Shown: positions 1 to 6,655 of the stretch, piece after piece
How the letters are laid out: each line of letters begins with the position of its first letter
Position numbering within the stretch: position 1 is the stretch's first letter
Origin: JBDTNK01 sp039933775
GTDB lineage: Bacteria > Chloroflexota > Limnocylindria > QHBO01
Direction: 5' to 3'
Assembly (NCBI GenBank): GCA_039933775.1
Contig: JBDTNK010000018.1
Span: 1-33,632, forward strand
Length of the DNA: 33,632 nt
Notes under the pieces: model-generated
Databases searched by the model: none
Seen by the model: only the letters and a program-made list of their open reading frames with translations
Told to the model about the DNA's origin: nothing
Program-made: the position numbers and the translations under genes

Positions 1-737
1 AAGACCGGCTCACCGACGGTGTGCATCTCGATGCCCTCGTCGATCGCCGCCTGGACGGTCGTCGACGAGCTGATCCAGCCCTGGAACTCGTCACGACCGG
101 CCTGCCACGCCTCGGCGCAGTTGGCATCGGTCGGCAGCGTCGTGACGGTCACATCGGCCGGCGGATCGCTCGGCGCGGGTGCATCCACCAGCGTCAGGCT
201 GCCCTCGAGCCAGTCGACGTACGTCGTCGACTCGCCCGCGCAGACCGTCGTGCCGGCGAAGTCATCGACGCTCTGGATCGCATCGTCGACCGCGGCCATC
301 TGCGCCGGGGTGAAGTAGTACGGCGTGCTGAAGTCAAGCACCGTTACGCGGTCCTCGGTGATCGTCATCGAGCCGACGCTGATGTCCCAGCGCCCGGACC
401 ACGATCCAGCGGTGATCGCCTCCCACTCTGGGGTCTCGAACTGCACGTCGACGCCAAGGCCCTCGCCGATGGCATTGGCGACGTCGATGTCGAAGCCCTC
501 GTATGAGCCATCCGGCTTGAGGAACGACTGCGGCGCGTAGTTCGGATCGGTCGAGATCTTGATGACGCCGGCCTCGCAGATCGTGGCGAGGAGATCGTCG
601 CCCGAGGCATCGTCACATGCGCTCGCGGTCCCGCCGCCCGTGTCGGCGCTCTCGTCTGGTGAGGCGCCTCCGCCTTGGCAGGCAGCCAGAACGAGCATCG
701 CGACGGGCAACATCGCGAGCCTCCGAAATTTGGTCAT
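1..737 (-). CDS. Amino-acid ABC transporter substrate-binding lipoprotein (partial)
   Basis: Periplasmic-type binding protein of the family-3 solute-binding class, which delivers polar amino acids to an ABC importer. The reverse-strand frame is open from the ATG at 737 to the window edge, giving 245 residues without a stop, so the C-terminus lies outside. Residues 1-20 form a lipoprotein signal (KFRR, hydrophobic run, LVLAAC) with the lipidated cysteine at position 20, followed by a Gly/Ser/Asp-rich linker. Family-like segments follow: ISTDPNYAPQSF, then GFDIDVANAIGE, then WDISVGSMTITEDR. The start is supported by an AGGAGAAGGG ribosome-binding site (741-750). The permease and ATPase genes would lie to the left. 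The ligand cannot be read from the sequence. Family call is confident; substrate class is inferred. Confidence 0.88.
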   Translation of the reverse strand, partial: MTKFRRLAMLPVAMLVLAACQGGGASPDESADTGGGTASACDDASGDDLLATICEAGVIKISTDPNYAPQSFLKPDGSYEGFDIDVANAIGEGLGVDVQFETPEWEAITAGSWSGRWDISVGSMTITEDRVTVLDFSTPYYFTPAQMAAVDDAIQSVDDFAGTTVCAGESTTYVDWLEGSLTLVDAPAPSDPPADVTVTTLPTDANCAEAWQAGRDEFQGWISSSTTVQAAIDEGIEMHTVGEPV

Positions 738-807
738 GAACCCTTCTCCTGTGCAATCCTGAGCATCTCCCGCCTTCGGCGGTCGCGTCCTGTGTGGATT
801 GCCACCG

Positions 808-837
808 TTTGTAGCATGCCGGCCGAACGCCGGGCAA
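808..837 (-). promoter_or_regulatory. Promoter of the ABC binding-protein gene
   Basis: On the minus strand, TTGCCC (837-832) and TACAAA (813-808) are 18 nt apart, and a TG precedes the -10 as in extended -10 promoters. The predicted start near 801 gives a leader of about 64 nt. The leader holds a small inverted repeat (770-782, CCGCC/GGCGG with a 3-nt loop) and a good ribosome-binding site. Assigned by eye. Confidence 0.45.
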
Positions 838-868
838 GGTCGGACGGTCCTCGACCGACCCGTATCGG

Positions 869-874
869 TACACT
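869..874 (+). promoter_or_regulatory. -10 element of the Rieske oxygenase gene
   Basis: TACACT ends 6 nt before the ATG at 881, so the predicted transcript starts at or next to the start codon (leaderless). There is no Shine-Dalgarno sequence and no clear -35. Confidence 0.5.
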
Positions 875-880
875 CGCCGC

Positions 881-1999
881 ATGACCACCACCGAGCGACC
901 GATGCCCGCTTCGCTGCCGCTCAGCCGGGCGGCGACCCTCCCTGCGCGCTTCTACCAGGCCTCCGACATCTTCGAGCGCGAGAAGGACCAGATCTTTTCG
1001 CGCACCTGGCAGCTCGTCTGTCGCTACGACGAGCTGCAGCGCATCGGAGACTTCGTGCCGGTCACGGTGCTCGACGAGCCGGTCGTCATCACGCACGCGC
1101 AGGATGACCAGCTGCGCGCCTACTACAACGTCTGCCGGCATCGGGCTGGGCAGGTTGCGCTCACGAAGGGCAATCGCAAGTCGCTGCAATGCCGCTACCA
1201 CGGGTGGACCTACGGACTCGACGGCTGCCTCCGCGCAGCACCCGAGATGGAGGCGACCGAGAACTTCCGCAAGGAGGACTTCGGGCTGATCGGTGTCCGG
1301 GTTGACCGATGGGGACCCTTCGTCTTCGTCAACCTCGACGACGACGCCCCGCCGCTGCGCGACGTCATGGGCGCCATTCCGTCGGAGGTGGCCACGGCCG
1401 GCTACGACGTCGATCTCATGCGACCGGTCGAGCGGCGCGAATACCTGATCGACTGCAACTGGAAGGTCTACGTCGATAACTACCTGGAGGGCTACCACCT
1501 GCCGATCGCCCATCCGCAGCTGTTCAAGGAGCTCGACTACGACAGCTACCGGATCGAGGAGCATCGGTTCTATTCGAAGCAGTTCGCGCCCATCCGCGAG
1601 CTTAAGCCGGGCGAGGAGCTGGGCCGCGACCGGCGCTACCTGCGCACCCCCGATGGCGAAGAGGACGCGCTCTACTACTGGTGCTTCCCGAACACGATGT
1701 TCAACATCTACCAGGACAACATGTCCTCGAACGTCATCATCCCGCTCGGGCCGGACAAGACACTCACCATCTTCGAGTGGTTCTTCGCGGAGCCCGGCAG
1801 CGGCGAGGGCTGGGAGAGCATGCAGCAGACCATCGCCTTCTCGGACGAGATTCAGCAGGAGGACATCGTCATCTGTGAGCAGGTGCAGCGTGGCCTGCGG
1901 TCGCGTGCCTACAACACGGGGCGCTTTTCAGCGAAGCGCGAGAACGGCGTCTACCACTTCCAGAACCTCGTCCGCGAGTTCCTGGGCGAGGCGGGCTGA
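881..1999 (+). CDS. Rieske [2Fe-2S] ring-hydroxylating-type oxygenase, alpha subunit
   Basis: A 372-residue non-heme iron oxygenase subunit. The N-terminal Rieske domain has the ligand pairs C85-x-H87 and C104-x2-H107 (CRHRAG and CRYHGW). The catalytic domain has NWKVYVDNYLEGYH followed by IAH, giving iron ligands H206 and H211, with E203 where many family members have the bridging Asp. The C-terminal part has the QQEDIVICE and VQRGL signature I associate with the choline monooxygenase / betaine-demethylase / aromatic oxygenase branch. Such enzymes need a separate reductase; none is in the window. The physiological substrate cannot be told. The start is supported by a -10 box 6 nt upstream. 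A small unknown gene follows after 14 nt, possibly co-transcribed. Confidence 0.9.
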   Translation: MTTTERPMPASLPLSRAATLPARFYQASDIFEREKDQIFSRTWQLVCRYDELQRIGDFVPVTVLDEPVVITHAQDDQLRAYYNVCRHRAGQVALTKGNRKSLQCRYHGWTYGLDGCLRAAPEMEATENFRKEDFGLIGVRVDRWGPFVFVNLDDDAPPLRDVMGAIPSEVATAGYDVDLMRPVERREYLIDCNWKVYVDNYLEGYHLPIAHPQLFKELDYDSYRIEEHRFYSKQFAPIRELKPGEELGRDRRYLRTPDGEEDALYYWCFPNTMFNIYQDNMSSNVIIPLGPDKTLTIFEWFFAEPGSGEGWESMQQTIAFSDEIQQEDIVICEQVQRGLRSRAYNTGRFSAKRENGVYHFQNLVREFLGEAG

Positions 2000-2013
2000 G
2001 CACCGAGCGCAGA

Positions 2014-2313
2014 ATGTCCCCGCCACTGAGCTATGAAGGGTTGCTCGACCTGGCACGCGCATTCGAAGGGAAGACGCTGCACACCGTGACCGGCAAGGCA
2101 TTCACGGTCGGCATCTCGAGCGCGGAGCACTGCGCCTTCTTCACCCCGGCTTCCAGCGGCTACGGCCAGACCGATGGACGGAAGGCCGCGGAGCGATTCG
2201 TCGAGCGCTACAACGAGCTTGGCAGTCTCCGGCCGCGTGACTACGCCGACGTGACCCGCAACGCCTCCTATTACATCGGCCTGCTGATCACGGCCGAGGA
2301 GGCCGGCCGCTGA
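2014..2313 (+). CDS. Small conserved-looking protein of unknown function
   Basis: A 99-residue soluble protein with no signal peptide or membrane segment. It begins 14 nt after the oxygenase stop, so it is probably in the same transcript, though no strong ribosome-binding site is seen. Notable stretches are GKTLHTVTGKAFTV near residue 20, FFTPASSGYGQTDGRKA near 45-60 and TRNASYYIGLL near 85. The pattern of a basic N-terminal strand, a TPxSSG turn and a C-terminal NxSYxxxLL resembles uncharacterised small proteins I have seen but cannot name. Codon use is like its neighbours. No function is proposed. Confidence 0.65.
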   Translation: MSPPLSYEGLLDLARAFEGKTLHTVTGKAFTVGISSAEHCAFFTPASSGYGQTDGRKAAERFVERYNELGSLRPRDYADVTRNASYYIGLLITAEEAGR

Positions 2314-2322
2314 GCCGGAACG

Positions 2323-3030
2323 TCAGCCCTCGGACAGCTGGAAGGGCGACTCGGCGAGCAGCACGTCGCCGTTGAAGGCGCGCATGACGAATTGGCCCGG
2401 ACCGAGCTCACCGATGAGATAGGTGGCGGAGCAGCAGGCCACGCCGCGCACTGTCGCCGCCGGGTCCACCGTCAGCGTGTTCTGAGCGGCGGAGATGACT
2501 TCCTGCTCAGTGCCATCGGCCTGTACCTTGGCGACCTGGATTCCGATGGTGCCGACTCCGAAGGGCGTCGGCAGCGCGAGCGCGTAGGCGATCTGGTCGG
2601 CGGGGCCGAAGATGTCCTTGGCTCCGGTGACCTGCTGGTTCGCGTCGAGTCCCGTGCCGAAGGTCAGTGAGCCTGGCGGGCCGGGAACCGGCGTTGCAGT
2701 CGGCAACGGGAGTGTCGATGCGCTGGGGATCGGCTCCTCGAGCGAGCCGCTCGGCTCCGGCTCCACGACGGGCGAGGGTGCAGCGGCGACCGCCGTCGGA
2801 TCGAAGGGGTCGAGACTTGAGAGGAAGAGGGCCACGAGCACGCCGAGCAGGATCGTGCCGAGGGCGGCACCCATCGCCGTCAGCGAGCGCTGGTCAGTCG
2901 GGAACGGCCCGCTGGGACGGCTCTCGGCCGCATGCGTCGGATCCAGTCGTACGCCGCAGGAACGGCAGATCTGCGCCCAGCCGGGATTCTGGCGGCCGCA
3001 GTTGTAGCACTCGATGCTGTCACCCGTCAT
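2323..3030 (-). CDS. Zinc-ribbon single-pass membrane protein
   Basis: A 235-residue protein with three visible parts. Residues 9-26 form a zinc ribbon (CYNCG ... CRSCG). A membrane segment follows near residues 52-71 (LGTILLGVLVALFLSSL). After it comes a Pro/Ser/Glu-rich stretch (about 80-118), then a predicted extracytoplasmic domain of about 115 residues with one CC pair (VACCSATY). The order places the ribbon in the cytoplasm and the C-terminal domain outside. The C-terminal domain (GPADQIAYAL, GTIGIQVAKVQADGTEQEV) looks like a beta-sandwich, but I cannot assign a family. It converges with the small gene ending at 2313 (9-nt gap). A TATCAA -10 candidate lies at 3067-3062. Function unknown. 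Confidence 0.75.
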   Translation of the reverse strand: MTGDSIECYNCGRQNPGWAQICRSCGVRLDPTHAAESRPSGPFPTDQRSLTAMGAALGTILLGVLVALFLSSLDPFDPTAVAAAPSPVVEPEPSGSLEEPIPSASTLPLPTATPVPGPPGSLTFGTGLDANQQVTGAKDIFGPADQIAYALALPTPFGVGTIGIQVAKVQADGTEQEVISAAQNTLTVDPAATVRGVACCSATYLIGELGPGQFVMRAFNGDVLLAESPFQLSEG

Positions 3031-3149
3031 GGGTTCTCAGAGCTCTCCGTTCGTGCCCGATTTGATACGCGGGGCAGCCTAGCAGACCCCCGCCGCCTCG
3101 CACCGCGGCGCGATGCACGACGCCGCTTGTCGTGGCGCCTCTCGCTGAT

Positions 3150-3155
3150 TAGCAT
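3150..3155 (+). promoter_or_regulatory. -10 element of the MFS transporter gene
   Basis: TAGCAT ends 9 nt before the ATG at 3165, predicting a leaderless or nearly leaderless mRNA. A second A/T-rich word (TAACAA) touches the start codon. No Shine-Dalgarno is seen. Confidence 0.4.
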
Positions 3156-3164
3156 GGCTAACAA

Positions 3165-4499
3165 ATGAGCGGCCGCCAGACCAACGCCCAGCATGCCTTC
3201 GCGGCGATGAGCGTTCGGAACTACCGCCTGTACTGGATCGGGCAGGTGATCAGCCGGATCGGGACCTGGATGCAGCAGGTTTCGCTGCCGTGGCTGGTCC
3301 TGGCCCTGGGTGGCTCGCCGCTGGAGCTCGGCATCGTGGCCGCCCTGGAGTTCGTGCCGTCGATGCTCCTGGCCCCGTTCGGTGGCGTCGTCGCGGATCG
3401 GGTCGACAAGCGCCGCGCGATCATCGCCACGCAGGTGCTGGCCTCGATCCAGGTCATCGTGCTGCTGGCGCTCATCTTCGCCGGTGTCATCAGCATCCCG
3501 CTGATCATGCTCATGGGCTTCGTGCTGGGGCTGGTCAACGCGGTCGACATGCCGCTGCGCCAGGCGCTCGCGGCGGAGCTCGTGCCGCCGCCGCTGCTCA
3601 CCAACGCGATCGCGCTGAACTCCATGGCGTTCAACTCCGCCCGCGTCGTGGGGCCCGCAGTCGCGGGCGTGACGATCGCCATCGGGACATCCCTCTTCGG
3701 CACGGCACAGGCGGGCGTGGCGTTCAACCTGGCCATCAACGCGGTCAGCTACAGCGCGGTCGTGGTGAGCCTGTGGCGCATGGATCCGGCCCAGATCCGA
3801 CGTCCGCCTCCCCCAGACCGCGCGATCAGCGTGTTCGCCAGCCTGGGCGAGGGCATCAGCTACTCGCTGCGGACCCCGATCGTGCTGTGGGCGCTGGTGC
3901 TGCTCGGTGTCGTCTCCACCTTTGCCATGAACTTCCGCATTCTGCTGCCACTCTTCACCGTCGACGTGCTGCGCGTCGACGCCGGCGTGTATGGGCTGCT
4001 GTACGCCTGCCTGGGCGTGGGTTCGGTGACCGGAGCCCTGGCCCTCGCCTTCATGCACCAGCGGCGCGCGATCATGCTCATCATCGGCGGAGCGGTCCTG
4101 CTCGGGCTGTTGGAGCTCGGGCTGGCCGCTGTGCGCAGCGAGCTGCTGGCAGCGGTGACCCTGGTCGGCATCGGCTTCTTCTCGATGTTGATGATCAACA
4201 CCATCAACGCGACGATCCAGGCCAACGTGCCCGATGCGCTCCGCGGCCGTGTGATGGCCCTGTACGTCACCGTCTTCGCGGGCACGACCCCGATCGGTGG
4301 CATCTTCGCCGGGGGGCTGGTCGAGATCCGGGACGTCCCCACAACCCTGGTCGTCGGTGCGGCGCTGTCGCTGGCCGCCACGGGCTTCGTAGCCTGGCGG
4401 CTGCGGATGGCCAGGGCGACCGGGGGGATCGGCCGGACACAGATCGGCGACGCGGAGATCGTGGCACCGGTCGACGGCCAGGAATCGCTGCGCGCCTGA
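3165..4499 (+). CDS. MFS exporter (EntS/MFS_3-like, 12 TM)
   Basis: A 444-residue major-facilitator transporter. The N-terminus has the pattern of the enterobactin-exporter/multidrug branch: YRLYWIGQVISRIGTWMQ, then the loop 2-3 motif GGVVADRVDKRRA, then a proline-rich third helix region. About twelve hydrophobic segments are spread over the chain, with a cytoplasmic linker near residues 205-220 (DPAQIRRPPPPDRA). It probably exports a small molecule in exchange for protons; the substrate is not deducible. The gene stands alone. Its stop is 15 nt from the 3' end of the oppositely oriented tRNA-Leu, so the two units converge without a clear terminator. Confidence 0.88.
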   Translation: MSGRQTNAQHAFAAMSVRNYRLYWIGQVISRIGTWMQQVSLPWLVLALGGSPLELGIVAALEFVPSMLLAPFGGVVADRVDKRRAIIATQVLASIQVIVLLALIFAGVISIPLIMLMGFVLGLVNAVDMPLRQALAAELVPPPLLTNAIALNSMAFNSARVVGPAVAGVTIAIGTSLFGTAQAGVAFNLAINAVSYSAVVVSLWRMDPAQIRRPPPPDRAISVFASLGEGISYSLRTPIVLWALVLLGVVSTFAMNFRILLPLFTVDVLRVDAGVYGLLYACLGVGSVTGALALAFMHQRRAIMLIIGGAVLLGLLELGLAAVRSELLAAVTLVGIGFFSMLMINTINATIQANVPDALRGRVMALYVTVFAGTTPIGGIFAGGLVEIRDVPTTLVVGAALSLAATGFVAWRLRMARATGGIGRTQIGDAEIVAPVDGQESLRA

Positions 4500-4514
4500 G
4501 CGCAGATTGGGTGG

Positions 4515-4597
4515 TGCCGGAGGTGGGAGTCGAACCCACACGAGCTTGCACTCATCGGTGTTTGAGACCGACGCGTCTGCCATTCCGCCACTCCGGC
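4515..4597 (-). tRNA. tRNA-Leu (anticodon CAA)
   Basis: Read on the minus strand, the 83-nt sequence folds as a type II tRNA. The acceptor stem is GCCGGAG/CTCCGGC with discriminator A at 4515. The anticodon stem is TCGGT/ACCGA with loop CTCAAAC, placing CAA at 4564-4562. A variable arm of about 14 nt and the T arm GTGGG/CCCAC with loop TTCGACT complete it. The long variable arm and CAA anticodon agree on leucine (UUG codons). No CCA tail is encoded. A perfect TATAAT lies 14 nt upstream. Confidence 0.95.
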
Positions 4598-4611
4598 GCG
4601 GGGGAGCCGTC

Positions 4612-4617
4612 ATTATA
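4612..4617 (-). promoter_or_regulatory. -10 element of tRNA-Leu, overlapping a divergent -10
   Basis: Perfect TATAAT on the minus strand, 14 nt before the tRNA 5' end. The same bases read on the plus strand give CATTAT (4611-4616), ending 9 nt before the ATG of the sigma-factor gene at 4626, so one A/T patch may serve both divergent units. Confidence 0.65.
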
Positions 4618-4625
4618 GGAACCCG

Positions 4626-5237
4626 ATGCCGGAACCGACCCGACCTTCCACGGCGCCGCGCACCGCGCCCATGGAGGGCGAGGAGGGGCTTATCGCGCGG
4701 GCGCGCGATGGCGACGGCTCGGCGTTCACGCAGCTGATGCAGCATTACCAATCTGCCTGCTACGGCCTCGCGTGGCGTCTGCTGGGGGACGCCGACCAGG
4801 CCGCCGACGCGGTGCAGGACGCGATGCTGCACGCCTACAACGCCATCGCCAAGCATCGCGGCGGGCAGTTTCGGTCGTGGATGCTGCGCATCACCGCGAA
4901 TGCCAGCTACGACATCCTGCGCCGCGCGCAGCGGCGCCCATCGGTCGCCTTGCCGGATCCGGAGGAGGGCGAAGCCGAGCTGCCCGATGCCGGTGCGGTC
5001 GACCCGGTGGCCGAGTCTGATCGAGCGGCGATGTACACGGCGCTGGAAGTGGCGCTGCGGCATCTTCCGGAGGACCAGCGCGTCGCGATCGTGCTGTGCG
5101 ACGTGTACGGCATGGACTACAACGAGGTCGCGTCCTCGACGGCGTCCGCCCTGGGTACGGTGAAGTCGCGCATCCACCGCGGGCGCCTTCGCCTGCGCGA
5201 GCTGCTCAGCGAGCACCGGGAACTGTTCGGGCCATGA
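4626..5237 (+). CDS. RNA polymerase sigma factor, ECF (sigma-70 family)
   Basis: A 203-residue group-IV sigma factor. Region 2 covers about residues 17-90 (LIARARDGDGSAFTQLM, then DADQAADAVQDAML, then FRSWMLRITANASYDILRR). A variable acidic linker with DPVAES follows. Region 4 spans about 140-195 (ALRHLPEDQRVAIVLCDVYGMDYNEVA, then GTVKSRIHRGRLRLRELL), a helix-turn-helix that reads the -35 element. Region 3 is absent, as expected for ECF. The ATG at 4626 is preceded by AGGA at a short distance; an alternative ATG at 4671 would remove the N-terminal tail. The gene 13 nt downstream encodes its likely anti-sigma factor. Confidence 0.93.
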   Translation: MPEPTRPSTAPRTAPMEGEEGLIARARDGDGSAFTQLMQHYQSACYGLAWRLLGDADQAADAVQDAMLHAYNAIAKHRGGQFRSWMLRITANASYDILRRAQRRPSVALPDPEEGEAELPDAGAVDPVAESDRAAMYTALEVALRHLPEDQRVAIVLCDVYGMDYNEVASSTASALGTVKSRIHRGRLRLRELLSEHRELFGP

Positions 5238-5250
5238 GGGCGTCTGACCG

Positions 5251-5946
5251 ATGAAGATGAACCAGCACCCGCATCCCGACGACGAGCGCCTGAGCGCCCT
5301 GGCCGCGGCAGACGACGATGCACGTTCCGATGCGGCGCTGCGCGCCCACGTCAGCGCCTGCGACCGATGTCGCGGCGTGGTGGACGAGCTGACGTCGCTG
5401 CGCACGCACCTTGCCGCGATGCCCGACCTCGTGCCGCCACGGCCGATCCGGATCGTACTGCCGCCGCGCGAGGCGGCTCCAGCCGGATTCGCGCAGCTCG
5501 TGCGGCGCCTCTTTGCGCCGGCCCTGGCTGCCGGCGCCACGCTGGCGATCATCGGTGGGGTCGGGTTGAGTTCCAGCTCCCTGGGTCTCGGCGGCGCCGC
5601 AAGCGTTCCAACCTCTGCCGAGGCGGCCAACGAGGCGCGAATCGACATCATGGCCTCGTCGGTGGCCGAGGAGAGCGTTGCCGCGGCCGCTGGCGAGGGC
5701 GGCGGTGCCGGGGGCGTTGCCGCAGCGAGCGACGGCGCGGAGAGTCGCTCCTCCACTATCGAGGCGCCATCCGCGGGCAGTGACGATGCCTCCTCAGGGG
5801 ATCCCGAGCCGCATACGGGCGTTTTCCCGTCGGATGGCGCGACCGGCTCGAGCGGAACCCCGTGGCTGCCGCTGTTCGTCGCCGGAGTTGCCCTCGCGGG
5901 GATCGCCCTGTTCCTGCGCTTCGCCGTGGTGCCGCGCGCCGGGTAG
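5251..5946 (+). CDS. Zinc-binding anti-sigma factor (ZAS type), membrane protein
   Basis: A 231-residue predicted regulator of the sigma factor encoded 13 nt upstream. The N-terminal domain carries the zinc anti-sigma signature H33-x3-C37-x2-C40 (HVSACDRC). Hydrophobic segments lie at about 88-106 (FAPALAAGATLAIIGGVGL) and at the C-terminus (about 205-225, WLPLFVAGVALAGIALFL), separated by about 95 Gly/Ala/Ser/Glu-rich residues. The predicted topology has both ends in the cytoplasm and the low-complexity loop outside, where a signal or protease could act. The ligand-binding part and pairing are well supported; the stimulus is unknown. Confidence 0.87.
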   Translation: MKMNQHPHPDDERLSALAAADDDARSDAALRAHVSACDRCRGVVDELTSLRTHLAAMPDLVPPRPIRIVLPPREAAPAGFAQLVRRLFAPALAAGATLAIIGGVGLSSSSLGLGGAASVPTSAEAANEARIDIMASSVAEESVAAAAGEGGGAGGVAAASDGAESRSSTIEAPSAGSDDASSGDPEPHTGVFPSDGATGSSGTPWLPLFVAGVALAGIALFLRFAVVPRAG

Positions 5947-5957
5947 CGCTCGTCGCC

Positions 5958-6084
5958 GCCAGCCACGCTGGCCGAATGGCGAAGGAATCGGGTATCCGTT
6001 GTCGAGGGGCCAGTCACAGTGGCGCAGCAACGATGAAGAGGACGATTCCTTGTGTTCCTTCGTCCGTTGGCCAGCCACGCTGGC
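5958..6084. repeat. Structured intergenic element with three related inverted repeats
   Basis: The 158-bp gap between the convergent anti-sigma and J-domain genes has no ORF of note but strong internal symmetry. The 15-mer GCCAGCCACGCTGGC, itself an inverted repeat (6-bp arms, CAC loop), occurs identically at 5958-5972 and 6070-6084. A third version with three changes, GCCAGTCACAGTGGC, is at 6009-6023. A longer stem, AAGGAATCG (5982-5990) with CGATTCCTT (6043-6051), would enclose the middle copy. TCCGTTG occurs twice (5994-6000, 6063-6069) before the second and third units. There is no T-run, so a simple intrinsic terminator is not evident. Confidence 0.7.
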
Positions 6085-6104
6085 ATCCCAAACCCGCAAC
6101 GCGG

Positions 6105-6620
6105 TCAGGCGAGGGCGCGGCCCACGAAGATCGCGGTCAGCAGCAGCGCCACGAAGATCACCGCCAGCGCCACGGCGAGCCAGCCCGACTCGTGCACCGT
6201 GTGTGGCGGAGGCACCATGGGCGGGGGCCGCCGCGTGATCGGGATCGGCCGCTCGTTTGGGCTGCGGACCGTTCGTGGAGCGGCGCGGGTCTCCGCCGCG
6301 GTCGCGCGCCAGGTTGCCCAGCTCCCGGTCGTCGTCGGCTGCTGGGGCTGGACGGCGTGCCGGGTCGCGCCCCAGTGCGCCGAGCCCGGACGACCGGCGG
6401 CAGGATGATCTCGGTCGTACGCCGCGCGGCGCTCAGCGACGGACAGAATCTGCCACGCCTCGTTGATGTGACGCATGCGTGCAGTGCCGTCAGGATCGGG
6501 GTGCAGGTCAGGATGATGCTGCTTCGCCAACCGCCGGTGCGCGCGCGCCACCTGGAGCGGCGTCGCCTCGCGCGCGATGCCAAGGATCAGGTACGGATCG
6601 AAGGTCGGCCGGTCGGGCAT
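6105..6620 (-). CDS. J-domain (DnaJ-like) protein with C-terminal membrane anchor
   Basis: A 171-residue protein. The N-terminal J domain (about residues 8-70) starts DPYLILGIAREAT, has the helix II-III loop motif H36-P37-D38 needed to stimulate Hsp70 ATPase, and ends with INEAWQILSVAERRAAYDRDHP. A Pro/Arg-rich linker follows. The C-terminal membrane segment LAVALAVIFVALLLTAIFVG anchors it with the J domain in the cytoplasm. The Gly/Phe and zinc domains of true DnaJ are absent, so this is a specialised co-chaperone. It is divergent from polA with 35 bp between start codons, and a TATCAT -10 lies 8 nt before the ATG. Confidence 0.88.
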   Translation of the reverse strand: MPDRPTFDPYLILGIAREATPLQVARAHRRLAKQHHPDLHPDPDGTARMRHINEAWQILSVAERRAAYDRDHPAAGRPGSAHWGATRHAVQPQQPTTTGSWATWRATAAETRAAPRTVRSPNERPIPITRRPPPMVPPPHTVHESGWLAVALAVIFVALLLTAIFVGRALA

Positions 6621-6628
6621 CGGCGCAG

Positions 6629-6634
6629 ATGATA
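6629..6634 (-). promoter_or_regulatory. -10 element of the J-domain gene
   Basis: TATCAT on the minus strand ends 8 nt before the ATG at 6620, predicting a leaderless or nearly leaderless mRNA. It sits only 6 bp from the polA -10 on the other strand, so the two promoters overlap. Confidence 0.5.
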
Positions 6635-6639
6635 CGGGC

Positions 6640-6645
6640 TAGACT
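6640..6645 (+). promoter_or_regulatory. -10 element of the polA operon
   Basis: TAGACT ends 10 nt before the polA ATG at 6656; no Shine-Dalgarno and no good -35 are visible. The transcript should have at most a few untranslated bases. Confidence 0.45.
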
Positions 6646-6655
6646 GGCCTGACCG

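Noticed and set aside
770..782. CCGCC/GGCGG hairpin in the ABC binding-protein leader as a riboswitch
   Set aside because: A single 5-bp stem with a 3-nt loop; no conserved riboswitch core was recognised.
1690..1702. GAAC-N5-GTTC resembling a LexA box
   Set aside because: The spacer is 5 instead of 4 and the site lies deep inside the Rieske gene.
2291..2305. CGGCC/GGCCG hairpin near the end of the small gene
   Set aside because: Short stem inside coding sequence of a very GC-rich gene; no reason to call it a terminator.
3027..6086. 1019-residue open frame on the minus strand
   Set aside because: It crosses the MFS, tRNA-Leu, sigma and anti-sigma genes, which have clear family motifs; its own sequence is Arg/Gln/His-rich with no domain, a typical GC-rich antisense shadow.
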